IMG/VR virus record: IMGVR_UViG_3300022858_000061
Coordinates: 1 to 29,158 of that record
DNA: 29,158 nt
Strand: one strand, 5' to 3'
DNA from: a virus
Shown: positions 12,046 to 19,481 of the stretch, in pieces
Layout: each line of letters starts with the position of its first letter
Numbering within the stretch: position 1 is the first letter of the stretch
Translations under genes and position numbers: made by a program
Notes under the pieces: generated by a model
Database searches by the model: none
Told to the model about the DNA's origin: nothing
What the model saw: only the letters and a program-made list of their open reading frames with translations

Positions 12046-13635
12046 ATGCGTATTCTAATAACAAATGACGTGGAAGGTTGGGCTATTGGAAACCTAACTG
12101 ATGCCATTATCAAGCACAACAAGAATAGGTTTAATTTTATTAAAGTTCCAGTACATCCTAGGGGAGTTGGAGAATCATTAATTCCTTTAAAAGATGCGAT
12201 AGATGTTAAAGGAGTTGATCTTTGGCATGGACAATATTGGAACAGTTCGCTAAAGATGTTTGATTACTTCCCTCATTTAAGAAAGCAGACAAGCCTATTA
12301 ACTCATCACAACCATCATTGTTTAAACAAGGACACTTGGGAAGACTTTAACTCTTTGAATGAAATGACACAATGGGGAGTAGATAAGTTAAGTAAGATAC
12401 ACGAAAATGTGTTTAAAATACCTCATGGAATTGATTTAGATAGGTTTGCTTACATTGATGAGCTAACAGAAAACAAGAATATAGGGTATATCGGTAGAGT
12501 AGTACCTTGGAAATGCCTAAAAGAGATATGTGAAGCAGCTAATAAGTTCGAATATAATGTAGTTGGATCAGGATATATTGATGATGTTAAGTATTGGGAA
12601 GAGATACCAAGGGATAGATTAGAGTTTAATGGTGGTACTTGCAGGGCTGAAATGGCTTCAGCATCGTTTAAAGACGACTTATATGAAGATATGATGTGTT
12701 TTGTCATGTATTCTACTGGTGAAAAAGAATCAGGAACATTACCTTTACTAGAAGCAATGGCGAGTGGAGTTCCTATTTTAGCTACAGAACAGGGTATGGC
12801 TAGAGATTTGATTAAAGATGGAGTGAATGGAGTATTCTTTAATGAAGAAAACTTTGAAGAGAAGCTTCAACTTGTCATGGAAGATAAGAAGTTAAGAGAA
12901 AAGATTAGAAAGAATGCTTGGGAGACTATAAAGAACTATAGTGAATCAAAGATGGCTAGAGATTATGCAAAGGTTTATTACAAGACTGTATTCAAAGATA
13001 ATCCTGTTATCTCTGTTATTATCCCAACATTTGATAGAGCAGAAAAGCTATATGACATAATTGAATCTATTGATAGTCAAACTTATCCTGCTAAAGAGAT
13101 TATTATAGTTGAAGATGGTGATGATGGAGGTAAGACAAAGAAAGTATGTGAAGAGATAAAGAAACACCTTAAGACACCAGTTATTTATATGAATACTGGC
13201 AATGCTAATGACTACTATGGATTGGCTCAAGCTAGGAACATGGGAGCATGTGAAGCACTAGGTGAGGTACTTCTATTTTTAGATGATAGATATGCACTTG
13301 AACCTGATGCACTAGAACATATATCTAAATGTAAGAATAACCACTTTGACTTTGGTGTAAAGGTTATTAAGGGTAAAGAATCTACAAAGAAAGCATTTAT
13401 TGAGAACTTTGCATGGATAAGAAAGAAAGACTTCTTCAAAGCTGGAATGTTTAATGAAAGACTTAATATGTATGGTGGTTTAAGCCAAGAAACTAGAACT
13501 AGATTTAATGCTCAAGGATTCAAAATGAACCAAGATAAGAGTGTAAAATGTAAAGAGATATTAAGTTCAAGAAAAAATAAGAATAAGAGTGAGATATGGA
13601 AAGCTAAATTTTTATTAAGCAAAATATATGAATAG
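12046..13635 (+). CDS. Bifunctional glycosyltransferase (GT4 + GT2 fusion)
   Basis: A 529-residue protein with two catalytic domains. Residues 1 to about 320 are a GT-B (GT4) domain: N-terminal MRILITNDVEGWAIGNL, IPHGIDLDRF, IGYIGRVVPWK and the E-x7-E motif in KESGTLPLLEAMASG. From about residue 322 a GT-A (GT2) domain begins with VISVIIPTFDRAEK, IIIVEDGDDGG, and LLFLDDRYALEPD as the metal-binding acidic motif. The fusion probably adds two sugars in sequence to the same acceptor. An unrelated short start fragment precedes it at 11988. Confidence 0.85.
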   Translation: MRILITNDVEGWAIGNLTDAIIKHNKNRFNFIKVPVHPRGVGESLIPLKDAIDVKGVDLWHGQYWNSSLKMFDYFPHLRKQTSLLTHHNHHCLNKDTWEDFNSLNEMTQWGVDKLSKIHENVFKIPHGIDLDRFAYIDELTENKNIGYIGRVVPWKCLKEICEAANKFEYNVVGSGYIDDVKYWEEIPRDRLEFNGGTCRAEMASASFKDDLYEDMMCFVMYSTGEKESGTLPLLEAMASGVPILATEQGMARDLIKDGVNGVFFNEENFEEKLQLVMEDKKLREKIRKNAWETIKNYSESKMARDYAKVYYKTVFKDNPVISVIIPTFDRAEKLYDIIESIDSQTYPAKEIIIVEDGDDGGKTKKVCEEIKKHLKTPVIYMNTGNANDYYGLAQARNMGACEALGEVLLFLDDRYALEPDALEHISKCKNNHFDFGVKVIKGKESTKKAFIENFAWIRKKDFFKAGMFNERLNMYGGLSQETRTRFNAQGFKMNQDKSVKCKEILSSRKNKNKSEIWKAKFLLSKIYE

Positions 13636-13660
13636 AAAACTAAAAGTATATGTTGACTAG
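13628..13660 (+). pseudogene. Orphaned original 5' end of the next glycosyltransferase gene
   Basis: ATG 13628 overlaps the preceding stop, a typical operon start, and encodes MNRKLKVYVD then stop. NRKLKVYV matches KRKLRVFV encoded at 14199-14222, which leads into VTTWH, a usual first strand of a glycosyltransferase. Codons differ at nearly every position. The match breaks where the HNH cassette promoter begins (TTGACT, 13653). Confidence 0.55.
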
Positions 13661-13679
13661 TAAAGAATATTAGTATAAT
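13653..13679 (+). promoter_or_regulatory. Promoter of HNH cassette
   Basis: TTGACT (13653-13658), 15 bp spacer, TATAAT (13674-13679), then ATT. Same -35 variant, same spacer length and same KATAATATT -10 context as the promoter of the HNH gene at 2519. It lets the HNH gene be expressed on its own inside the operon. Confidence 0.55.
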
Positions 13680-13708
13680 ATTTAGGTATAACTATTAATA
13701 ATAAAATT

Positions 13709-14185
13709 ATGCCTAAAACAATTTATAGAGTTCCAATAGGAACAAAAATTACAGAGAAAGAAACTGGTTATATAAGAATTAAAATAAAACCTGGATTATG
13801 GAGAAGAGAACATTGTATAATAATGGAAAAAAAGATCGGAAGAAAGTTAATGAAAGGAGAACAAGTACACCACATTAACAGAGTAAAAGATGATAATAGA
13901 CTTGTTAATCTATCGCTATGTACAAATTCCAGTCATCATAAATTAGAGTATAGTGGTTCAGGTTTAGAGAAATACAATAAAGAAAAACATGTCAAAAACA
14001 AAAAACAATTTAAGGTTTGTAAGTGTTGTAAAAAACAATTCTCTAAATTTGACAAGGAGTATAAATCAAGCGATAAAATATGGGAAAAAACAAAGTATTG
14101 TAGCATTAAGTGTAGAAACCTTGATAGTAAAAATTGGAATCATTTATCAATAAAATTTAATAATTATGAAAAAAAGAAAGGATAG
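13709..14185 (+). CDS. HNH homing endonuclease with zinc finger
   Basis: A 158-residue basic protein. Residues 1-35 have a beta-rich segment (GYIRIKIKPGLW), then the HNH_3 core GEQVHHINRVKDDNRLVNLSLCTNSSHH with catalytic HH and Asn. A C-terminal zinc finger (CKCC ... YCSIKC) follows. Same domain plan as the 2519 gene, though the sequences are clearly different. It stands alone inside the glycosyltransferase operon and separates an orphaned gene start (13628) from the glycosyltransferase body (14245). Confidence 0.85.
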   Translation: MPKTIYRVPIGTKITEKETGYIRIKIKPGLWRREHCIIMEKKIGRKLMKGEQVHHINRVKDDNRLVNLSLCTNSSHHKLEYSGSGLEKYNKEKHVKNKKQFKVCKCCKKQFSKFDKEYKSSDKIWEKTKYCSIKCRNLDSKNWNHLSIKFNNYEKKKG

Positions 14186-14237
14186 CCATGTGGGAGCAAA
14201 GCGCAAACTTCGCGTTTTTGTAACCACATGGCACTGA
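14166..14237 (+). pseudogene. Out-of-frame N-terminus of the downstream glycosyltransferase
   Basis: Reading from ATG 14166 (or GTG 14190) gives KRKLRVFVTTWH and then TGA at 14235. The glycosyltransferase body, from ATG 14245, is in the +1 frame. Dropping one T at 14235 would join TTWH to DHVMHYYDLFNAL as one continuous, glycosyltransferase-like N-terminus. So the gene appears frameshifted here, or the base is an assembly error. This stretch is unusually rich in CGC/CGT arginine codons, whereas AGA is the norm in neighbouring genes. Confidence 0.5.
14185..14232 (+). terminator. Hairpin at right end of HNH cassette, terminator-like core
   Basis: A perfect 9-bp inverted repeat (GCCATGTGG 14185-14193 and CCACATGGC 14224-14232) encloses a second stem (AAAGCGC 14198-14204 with GCGTTTT 14212-14218) followed by T-rich sequence. 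The core could end HNH transcription. Its right arm is also the TTWH coding segment of the glycosyltransferase. Confidence 0.55.
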
Positions 14238-14244
14238 TCACGTT

Positions 14245-15234
14245 ATGCACTACTACGATTTGTTTAATGCCTTAAAGGAATATGCAGACTTCTATGTTTG
14301 TTATAACCACGCTAGAGAATGGAAAAGCAATAACTTCTTATCAGCTAGACCTATACCAGAAAATGCTACATTTGTTTGTGGCTATGAGCCTGGGATTTAT
14401 GATTTTGCTATTCTTAATGTAGATCAACAAATAACAAATCCATTATTAGGTAAGACACATGTTTTTAAGGAATTGTTTGATACAGTACAAGATATTCCAA
14501 AGGTAGTTATTAATCATGCTACACCTGTATATCCAGAACATCTGAAAGCACATGGTATGAATTTTAATGATGCAGAAAATGAATGTAAAAGAATAATTAA
14601 AGAATTATTAGGAGATACGCCAATGATTACTAATAGTCATACTGCATCATCTGAAAGTGAATGGGGATGGGGTTATCCTATTATCCACGGAATGAATAAA
14701 GAAGAATATTTTGATTTACCAAAAGAACCTCGTGCTTTTACAGCTTTAAGTCCAGCAGGTTGTGATAAATATTATAATAGAGATGTAATGGATAGAGTTA
14801 TTTCAATAATGAGAGATGAACATGGCAGAACTGTATTATGGGCTAAAAAGAATGTTCAGACAGATAAATCTTTTGAATGTTATCGTGATTATTTAGGAAG
14901 GTCTTTAATCTATCTTGATACTTCAATTAGGACACCAATGAATAGAGCCAGAACAGAAGCAATGTTATCTGGATGTTGTGTTGTTCAAGTTAATGGTTGC
15001 CACGATCAAGATAAGTTTTTTAAAGATAGAGAGAATTGTATAATTGTTCCTAATAATCCTTTTGAAATTGCTGAAATACTAGAAGATTTATTAGAGAATA
15101 AATATAAAGAGTGTTTAGCTATCGGACAAGCAGGAAAGAAAATGGCCCAAGAAACATTTACTAGAGAAAGGTTTGCACAAGATTGGCTTAAATTTATTAA
15201 AGAAGTATTAAAAATAGATTATGAAAAGATTTAA
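14245..15234 (+). CDS. Glycosyltransferase, GT-B fold, N-terminally frameshifted
   Basis: A 329-residue GT-B-like enzyme. The N-terminal part (YYDLFNALKEYADFYVCYN) lacks the first beta strand, which is encoded just upstream in another frame. The C-terminal donor domain has the typical late segment RTPMNRARTEAMLSGCCVVQ, then FEIAEILEDLLEN and a final helix pair. ATG 14245 lies 8 nt after the TGA that closes the upstream frame, so re-initiation could make a shortened protein. Possibly inactive if the missing strand is essential. Acceptor unknown. Confidence 0.7.
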   Translation: MHYYDLFNALKEYADFYVCYNHAREWKSNNFLSARPIPENATFVCGYEPGIYDFAILNVDQQITNPLLGKTHVFKELFDTVQDIPKVVINHATPVYPEHLKAHGMNFNDAENECKRIIKELLGDTPMITNSHTASSESEWGWGYPIIHGMNKEEYFDLPKEPRAFTALSPAGCDKYYNRDVMDRVISIMRDEHGRTVLWAKKNVQTDKSFECYRDYLGRSLIYLDTSIRTPMNRARTEAMLSGCCVVQVNGCHDQDKFFKDRENCIIVPNNPFEIAEILEDLLENKYKECLAIGQAGKKMAQETFTRERFAQDWLKFIKEVLKIDYEKI

Positions 15235-15328
15235 AGGAAGTCCAGCATATCTAATATTTTGGGTATTAGTATTTTTCCCATTTGCAGTTGTATATTGGGC
15301 TGCTAAACAAGAAGTAATAAAAGAATAA
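15221..15328 (+). CDS. Single-pass membrane microprotein
   Basis: A 35-residue ORF, MKRFKGSPA then a hydrophobic span (YLIFWVLVFFPFAVVYWAA) and a charged tail KQEVIKE. A basic start and acidic end around one membrane segment indicate a small inner-membrane protein. It overlaps the upstream gene by 14 nt and ends 2 nt before the dehydrogenase-like gene. It could anchor sugar enzymes or take part in lysis, but nothing proves either. Confidence 0.55.
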   Translation: MKRFKGSPAYLIFWVLVFFPFAVVYWAAKQEVIKE

Positions 15329-15330
15329 TT

Positions 15331-16107
15331 ATGGAAGTTGCAATAATTGGTTATGGTGTAGTAGGTATGGCTTATAATAAGATATTTGATAATGCTTATA
15401 TTTATGACAAGGTAGGTTTTAGTGATAATAAAGAAGATATTAATAAATGTGATTTAGGTATTATTTGTGTTCCAACACCAGAAGGAAAAAATGGTAAGAC
15501 AGATCTATCAGCCATAGAAGATGTGCTTAAATGGTTAGAAACACCCCTTATTCTGATTAAAAGTGCTGTTCCACCTAGTACCACCACCTATCTAAAAAAG
15601 AAGTATAAGAAGCGTATTTGTGTATCTCCTGAATATGTTGGAGAAAGTAAGTATTATATACCAGATAAATATTTAGATCCAACAGACCCCAGAAAACATC
15701 CATTTCAAATATTTGGAGGAGACAAAGAAGATACTAAAGAGATAGTAGATATATTCCAAGAGCAGTTAGGACCAACAGTAAGATATATTCAAGTTAGTAG
15801 TGAAACAGCAGAGCTTACTAAATATATGGAAAACTGTTTTTTTGCCACAAAGGTTACATTCTGTAATGAGTTTTATGAGATAGCAAAAGGATTTGATGTT
15901 GACTATAACGAATTGAGAGAATGCTTTATAGAAGACCCAAGGGTTTGTAATATGCACACATCAGTTTTTAAAGAGAATAGAGGGTTTGGTGGTAAATGCT
16001 ATCCTAAAGATTTAGCAAGTATTATATCTTCTAGTGAAAAGAAAGGATATAAACCAATGTTATTAAGACAAGTAAGAACATCTAATAATAAATTTAAAAA
16101 ACTATGA
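15331..16107 (+). CDS. UDP-glucose/GDP-mannose 6-dehydrogenase-like, C-terminally short
   Basis: A 258-residue NAD-dependent sugar nucleotide dehydrogenase. The N-terminal Rossmann loop is GYGVVG (7-12), CVPTPEG is the conserved turn, and the catalytic cysteine lies in GFGGKCYPKDL (C223). It stops soon after this motif, so the C-terminal UDP-binding domain is missing (family length about 390-450). It would oxidise C6 of a nucleotide sugar to the uronic acid. The loss may alter specificity or make it depend on a partner. ATGA overlap with the next glycosyltransferase. Confidence 0.8.
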   Translation: MEVAIIGYGVVGMAYNKIFDNAYIYDKVGFSDNKEDINKCDLGIICVPTPEGKNGKTDLSAIEDVLKWLETPLILIKSAVPPSTTTYLKKKYKKRICVSPEYVGESKYYIPDKYLDPTDPRKHPFQIFGGDKEDTKEIVDIFQEQLGPTVRYIQVSSETAELTKYMENCFFATKVTFCNEFYEIAKGFDVDYNELRECFIEDPRVCNMHTSVFKENRGFGGKCYPKDLASIISSSEKKGYKPMLLRQVRTSNNKFKKL

Positions 16108-16958
16108 AAACAGGAATATTAACCTATCAGATAAAACATGGGAGAGCTAAAGGATCTATTGGTTCATCTGTTATTAGGGGAGATTGGTTAGTGGATGCGT
16201 GGGAAGATGCAGAATTATGGCACAATGGAGGTCTTTATGATGCTATGATATTTCAAAAGGTTTATTGGAATTTCTTTATGGAGGATTTTAAAGGCGTAAA
16301 AATTCTAGATATGTGCGACCCAGATTGGATGCACAATCAAATAAACTTAAAAGAGATTTCACTCTTGGTGGATGCTATTACCACTTCATCAGAACCATTA
16401 AAAGAATATATAGAAAAAATAGTTGATTGCCCCGTTGTCTTTGTTCCAGATCGAGTTAATACTAGGATGTTACCTAAACCAAGAACGCATAAAAAGGAAG
16501 CAAAAACAGTTGTCTGGTTTGGATATTCTGGTAATGCTGATGAGGTATTAAGACAAGTATTACCCTCATTAAAAGCCAATGGATATAAACTATTAGTAGT
16601 ATCAGAAGCAGAGTTTAATCCTGTTAATAACTTTGGTGTAGAGATAGAGAATGTAATATGGAACAATGAAACAGCCCACATGAATATAAGAAGTGCTGAT
16701 TTTGCTATAAATCCGAGATCAATTAAGAGAAATTTTAAATATAAAAGCACCAATAAAACTCTTATTTCATGGGCTTTAGGACTACCAGTAGTTGAAACTG
16801 CTGATGATTTAGCTAAATATAAAGACCCAGTTGAGAGACAGAAAGAATCAGATTTAAGATTAAAAGAGATAGAAGAAAAATGGGACATAAAACATAGTGT
16901 TAATCAATTAAAAGAACTAATATGGGATTTGAAAAAAAATCAAGAGAAGAAACAGTAG
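16104..16958 (+). CDS. Glycosyltransferase, GT-B-like
   Basis: A 284-residue protein with IGSSVIRGDWLV near the N-terminus, VDAITTSSEPLKEYI (mid-domain), KTVVWFGYSGNADEVLRQVLPSL beginning the donor domain, and NKTLISWALGLPVVETADDLAKY near the end, where GT4 enzymes bind the nucleotide sugar. The canonical E-x7-E is not obvious, so the family is uncertain. It ends the glycan island proper and overlaps the next small gene. Confidence 0.65.
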   Translation: MKTGILTYQIKHGRAKGSIGSSVIRGDWLVDAWEDAELWHNGGLYDAMIFQKVYWNFFMEDFKGVKILDMCDPDWMHNQINLKEISLLVDAITTSSEPLKEYIEKIVDCPVVFVPDRVNTRMLPKPRTHKKEAKTVVWFGYSGNADEVLRQVLPSLKANGYKLLVVSEAEFNPVNNFGVEIENVIWNNETAHMNIRSADFAINPRSIKRNFKYKSTNKTLISWALGLPVVETADDLAKYKDPVERQKESDLRLKEIEEKWDIKHSVNQLKELIWDLKKNQEKKQ

Positions 16959-17095
16959 AAGATTTCCACGCTTATTTAGATGTTGTATTAAGGGATATTC
17001 CTTATGGTAAACTTGAAATTGATATAGAAGATGGATTACCTAAAGAAATGATTACCATTATCAGATCAAAGAGAATGGATCTAAAAAGAAAATAG
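16922..17095 (+). CDS. Unknown 57-residue protein
   Basis: A short ORF beginning MGFEKKSREET, with a helix then LRDIPYGKLEIDIEDGLP and a basic tail ending KRMDLKRK. It overlaps the glycosyltransferase 3' end by 37 nt and ends 1 nt before the promoter at 17097. The composition looks coding. No family recognised. Confidence 0.5.
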   Translation: MGFEKKSREETVEDFHAYLDVVLRDIPYGKLEIDIEDGLPKEMITIIRSKRMDLKRK

Positions 17096-17096
17096 C

Positions 17097-17125
17097 TTGA
17101 CAAGTGTAAAAAAAATAATTACAAT
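17097..17125 (+). promoter_or_regulatory. Late promoter for the portal gene
   Basis: TTGACA (17097-17102), 17 bp, TACAAT (17120-17125). The sequence CTTGACAAGTGTAAA is shared exactly with the promoter at 19482, and the downstream leader is also similar. Predicted start near 17132. It drives the head and tail genes separately from the sugar island. Confidence 0.75.
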
Positions 17126-17147
17126 ATAACTAAAGATAATTCGCTGC

Positions 17148-17179
17148 TGATGAGGAATTACATAATTAACTCCTCATTA
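17148..17179 (+). promoter_or_regulatory. Leader hairpin before the portal start
   Basis: TGATGAGGA (17148-17156) pairs with TCCTCATTA (17171-17179), 9 bp with one G-U. It ends 3 nt before the preferred portal ATG (17183). No U-tract follows. It could gate translation or serve as an attenuator half; the paralogous leader at 19538 has a real terminator at the same place. Confidence 0.5.
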
Positions 17180-17182
17180 AAT

Positions 17183-19366
17183 ATGCCAAATAAATTTAGA
17201 GAATTTTTCAATCAGGTTTTTACAGATAAGAAACCTAGTAATAATAGTGAGCCTAAAAAAGATTTAATACCTTTTTCAGCTAGTGCTACTTATAAGACAC
17301 CCGTTCTAACATCCACAGCGTTGGATCTAATGGGATTATATCAGAAGAATGGTTGGGTTTATGCTTGTGTAAATAAGATAGCACAAGAAGCGGCGAGTAT
17401 TGATATTAATTTATATAAAAAGAATAAGGATGGCGAAATCGAGAAAGTCGAAAACCATCCTGTTTTAGATTTGCTTGATAGAGTGAATCCATATATGACT
17501 TTTCATGCTTTAAAACAAACTACATTTTCATATCAGCAAATAACTGGTTCAGCTTTTTGGTGGTTAGTAAAGAATGATTCAGGAAAAGAGATATTAGAAA
17601 TATATCCTTGGTTGAATCCTGCTAACATGAAAGTATTACCAGACCCAGAAAAGTTTATATCTGGTTATCAATACCAAATTCCTGGTGGAACATTTATTAA
17701 ATTTGAGCCAGAAGATATAATCTATTTTAAAACATTTGATCCATTAGATCCTTATGTTTCTACATCTCCACTTAAAGCTTCACAACTTGAAATATTAAAT
17801 GATATTGAAGCAAAGGATTGGAACTATGCTTTTTTCAGAAACTCTGCTAGACCAGATGGAGTATTAGAAATGGATGGAGCATTAACACCAGAACAAGGGG
17901 ATAGGATAAAAGAAAATTGGTTAAAGAATCATGGCTCTGGAAACCAAAAAGAACATTCGATAGCAATTATCGGTAAGGGTAAATATAAAGATATTGGATA
18001 TTCACAAAAAGATATGGACTTCTCCTCATTGCTTAAATCATCAAGAGATCAGATACTTGCTTTTTATGGAGTACCGAAAACAGTATTAGGAATAACAGAG
18101 GATGTTAATTATGCTAATGCAGAGCAAACAAAGAAAGCATTTTTAGAATTTACTATTGTTCCAATAGTTATTAATTTTGTTGAAATGATGAATGAGTTTT
18201 TATTACCTCAATTCGACAATGCTGATGAATTATTTTTTGATTATGAAAATCCTATAAATGAAGATGTTGAATTAGATTTAAAGAGATATGATAGTGGTAT
18301 AAGAAATGGATGGTTAAGCCCTAATGAAGTTAGAGCAATGCAAGGATTAGAACCATTTGAAGGTGGAGATGAGATTGGTAGATCAACACAAGGAAATGAT
18401 GGAGAAATATTTACTGAAAATGTTGGTAAGAGTAAAGTTGTTAAAAAGATAGTACCGAACATAAAACCTAAAAAGAAAAGTAGAAAACAGTTAGACATAG
18501 AAAGGCTGAAACAACTAGCAATGAAAGATAAAAATATTCTAGATAAACTATCTAAAATATCAAAAAAAAAACAACTAAAACAAGTTAGTAAAGTATCTTT
18601 AGTTGAAAAAGATTTAGAAGCTAGATGGAGGTCAAAGATTGCTTTAACAAATAAACAAGAGATACCTTTTCAGAATCAAATTATAAGAGAATTTACTAGA
18701 CAAGAAAAAACTGTTTTAGAATCATTAAGGAAGAAAAAGATACAGACAGTAGAGGATGTTCAATTTGAATTTAATGTTGAAAAAGAAGTTAAGATTGTAA
18801 GTGAACATGTAGCACCAATGATGTTAGCTCTAGCTTTTTTCTGGGGTCAGAAAGGTAATGAAGAAATAAATTTACCTCTTGATGATTTCAGAGTAACGCC
18901 TTCTTTGATTAAATGGTCAAAAACATATTCTAAAAAGATGGCTACAAGTATGAATCAGACAACACTTGATAAACTTAAAAAACATATAGAAACTGGTTTG
19001 AATAAAGGAGAAGGATTGCCAAAGATTGAAAGTAGAATAAAAGGAATATTTGAAGAAGGAAGAAATGTAAGGTCTAAAGTAATGGCAAGGACAGAAGTAT
19101 CAAGGTCAGTTAATGAAGGAAGGATAGAAGCTTGGGAACAATCAGGAATAGTTGAAAAGAAAAGATGGGTTACAGCAGGAGATGAGAGAGTATGTGATTA
19201 TTGTGGACCAATGGAAGGTAAAACAATTAGTTTAAGAAGTGATTTTTTTAAAAAAGGAGATGAATTTTTAGGAAATTCAAAGACACCATTAAAATTAGAT
19301 TATGATTCTGTTCCAGGGAATCCATTACATGCAAATTGTAGATGTGATTTAGTACCAATACAATAA
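17183..19366 (+). CDS. Portal protein fused to MuF-type head morphogenesis domain
   Basis: A 727-residue fusion. Residues 1 to about 400 are an HK97-family (phage_portal) portal: NGWVYACVNKIAQEAASI near the N-terminus, IYPWLNPANMKVLPD, KYKDIGYSQKDMDFSSLLKSSRDQI, YGVPKTVLGI and GWLSPNEVRAMQGLEPFEGGD. After a basic linker (about 420-560) comes the MuF domain, VMARTEVSRSVNEGR (from 633) with CDYC (671-674) and NPLHANCRCDLVPI at the end. The portal forms the DNA entry vertex; MuF proteins are minor head proteins, possibly injected. I use ATG 17183 (MPNKFREFFNQ) because ATG 17150 lies within the leader hairpin. Confidence 0.9.
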   Translation: MPNKFREFFNQVFTDKKPSNNSEPKKDLIPFSASATYKTPVLTSTALDLMGLYQKNGWVYACVNKIAQEAASIDINLYKKNKDGEIEKVENHPVLDLLDRVNPYMTFHALKQTTFSYQQITGSAFWWLVKNDSGKEILEIYPWLNPANMKVLPDPEKFISGYQYQIPGGTFIKFEPEDIIYFKTFDPLDPYVSTSPLKASQLEILNDIEAKDWNYAFFRNSARPDGVLEMDGALTPEQGDRIKENWLKNHGSGNQKEHSIAIIGKGKYKDIGYSQKDMDFSSLLKSSRDQILAFYGVPKTVLGITEDVNYANAEQTKKAFLEFTIVPIVINFVEMMNEFLLPQFDNADELFFDYENPINEDVELDLKRYDSGIRNGWLSPNEVRAMQGLEPFEGGDEIGRSTQGNDGEIFTENVGKSKVVKKIVPNIKPKKKSRKQLDIERLKQLAMKDKNILDKLSKISKKKQLKQVSKVSLVEKDLEARWRSKIALTNKQEIPFQNQIIREFTRQEKTVLESLRKKKIQTVEDVQFEFNVEKEVKIVSEHVAPMMLALAFFWGQKGNEEINLPLDDFRVTPSLIKWSKTYSKKMATSMNQTTLDKLKKHIETGLNKGEGLPKIESRIKGIFEEGRNVRSKVMARTEVSRSVNEGRIEAWEQSGIVEKKRWVTAGDERVCDYCGPMEGKTISLRSDFFKKGDEFLGNSKTPLKLDYDSVPGNPLHANCRCDLVPIQ

Positions 19367-19408
19367 CAATTAATTAAAATAAAAACATGACAAGTACAAA
19401 AGATTTAT

Positions 19409-19480
19409 ATGCTAAAATACCAAGAGGAAAACAAACATGAAATAGAATTAGATTGGTACGAACATACACCTAACGCATAA
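19409..19480 (+). CDS. Possible 23-residue ORF in the portal-protease gap
   Basis: MLKYQEENKHEIELDWYEHTPNA, written here in part, is a short plausible peptide with an acidic amphipathic look. A different-frame ORF (19387-19440) overlaps it. It sits between the portal stop and the promoter at 19482. Real translation is unproven. Confidence 0.25.
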   Translation: MLKYQEENKHEIELDWYEHTPNA

Positions 19481-19481
19481 C

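Noticed and set aside
14235-14237. TGA recoded as glycine, as in some CPR lineages
   Set aside because: TGA ends many clear genes here (for example 619, 9283, 11991), and readthrough at 14235 would still leave the body out of frame.
16337-16888. 183-codon open frame on the - strand
   Set aside because: It lies wholly opposite a good glycosyltransferase gene, has a low-complexity Ser/Leu-rich shadow composition and no own signals.
7787-16958. DNA-base glycosylation pathway, given glycosyltransferases plus a C5 methylase
   Set aside because: No hydroxymethylase, dUMP/dCMP-modifying enzyme or TET/JBP-like gene is present; the deacetylase and dehydrogenase fit polysaccharide or protein glycans better.
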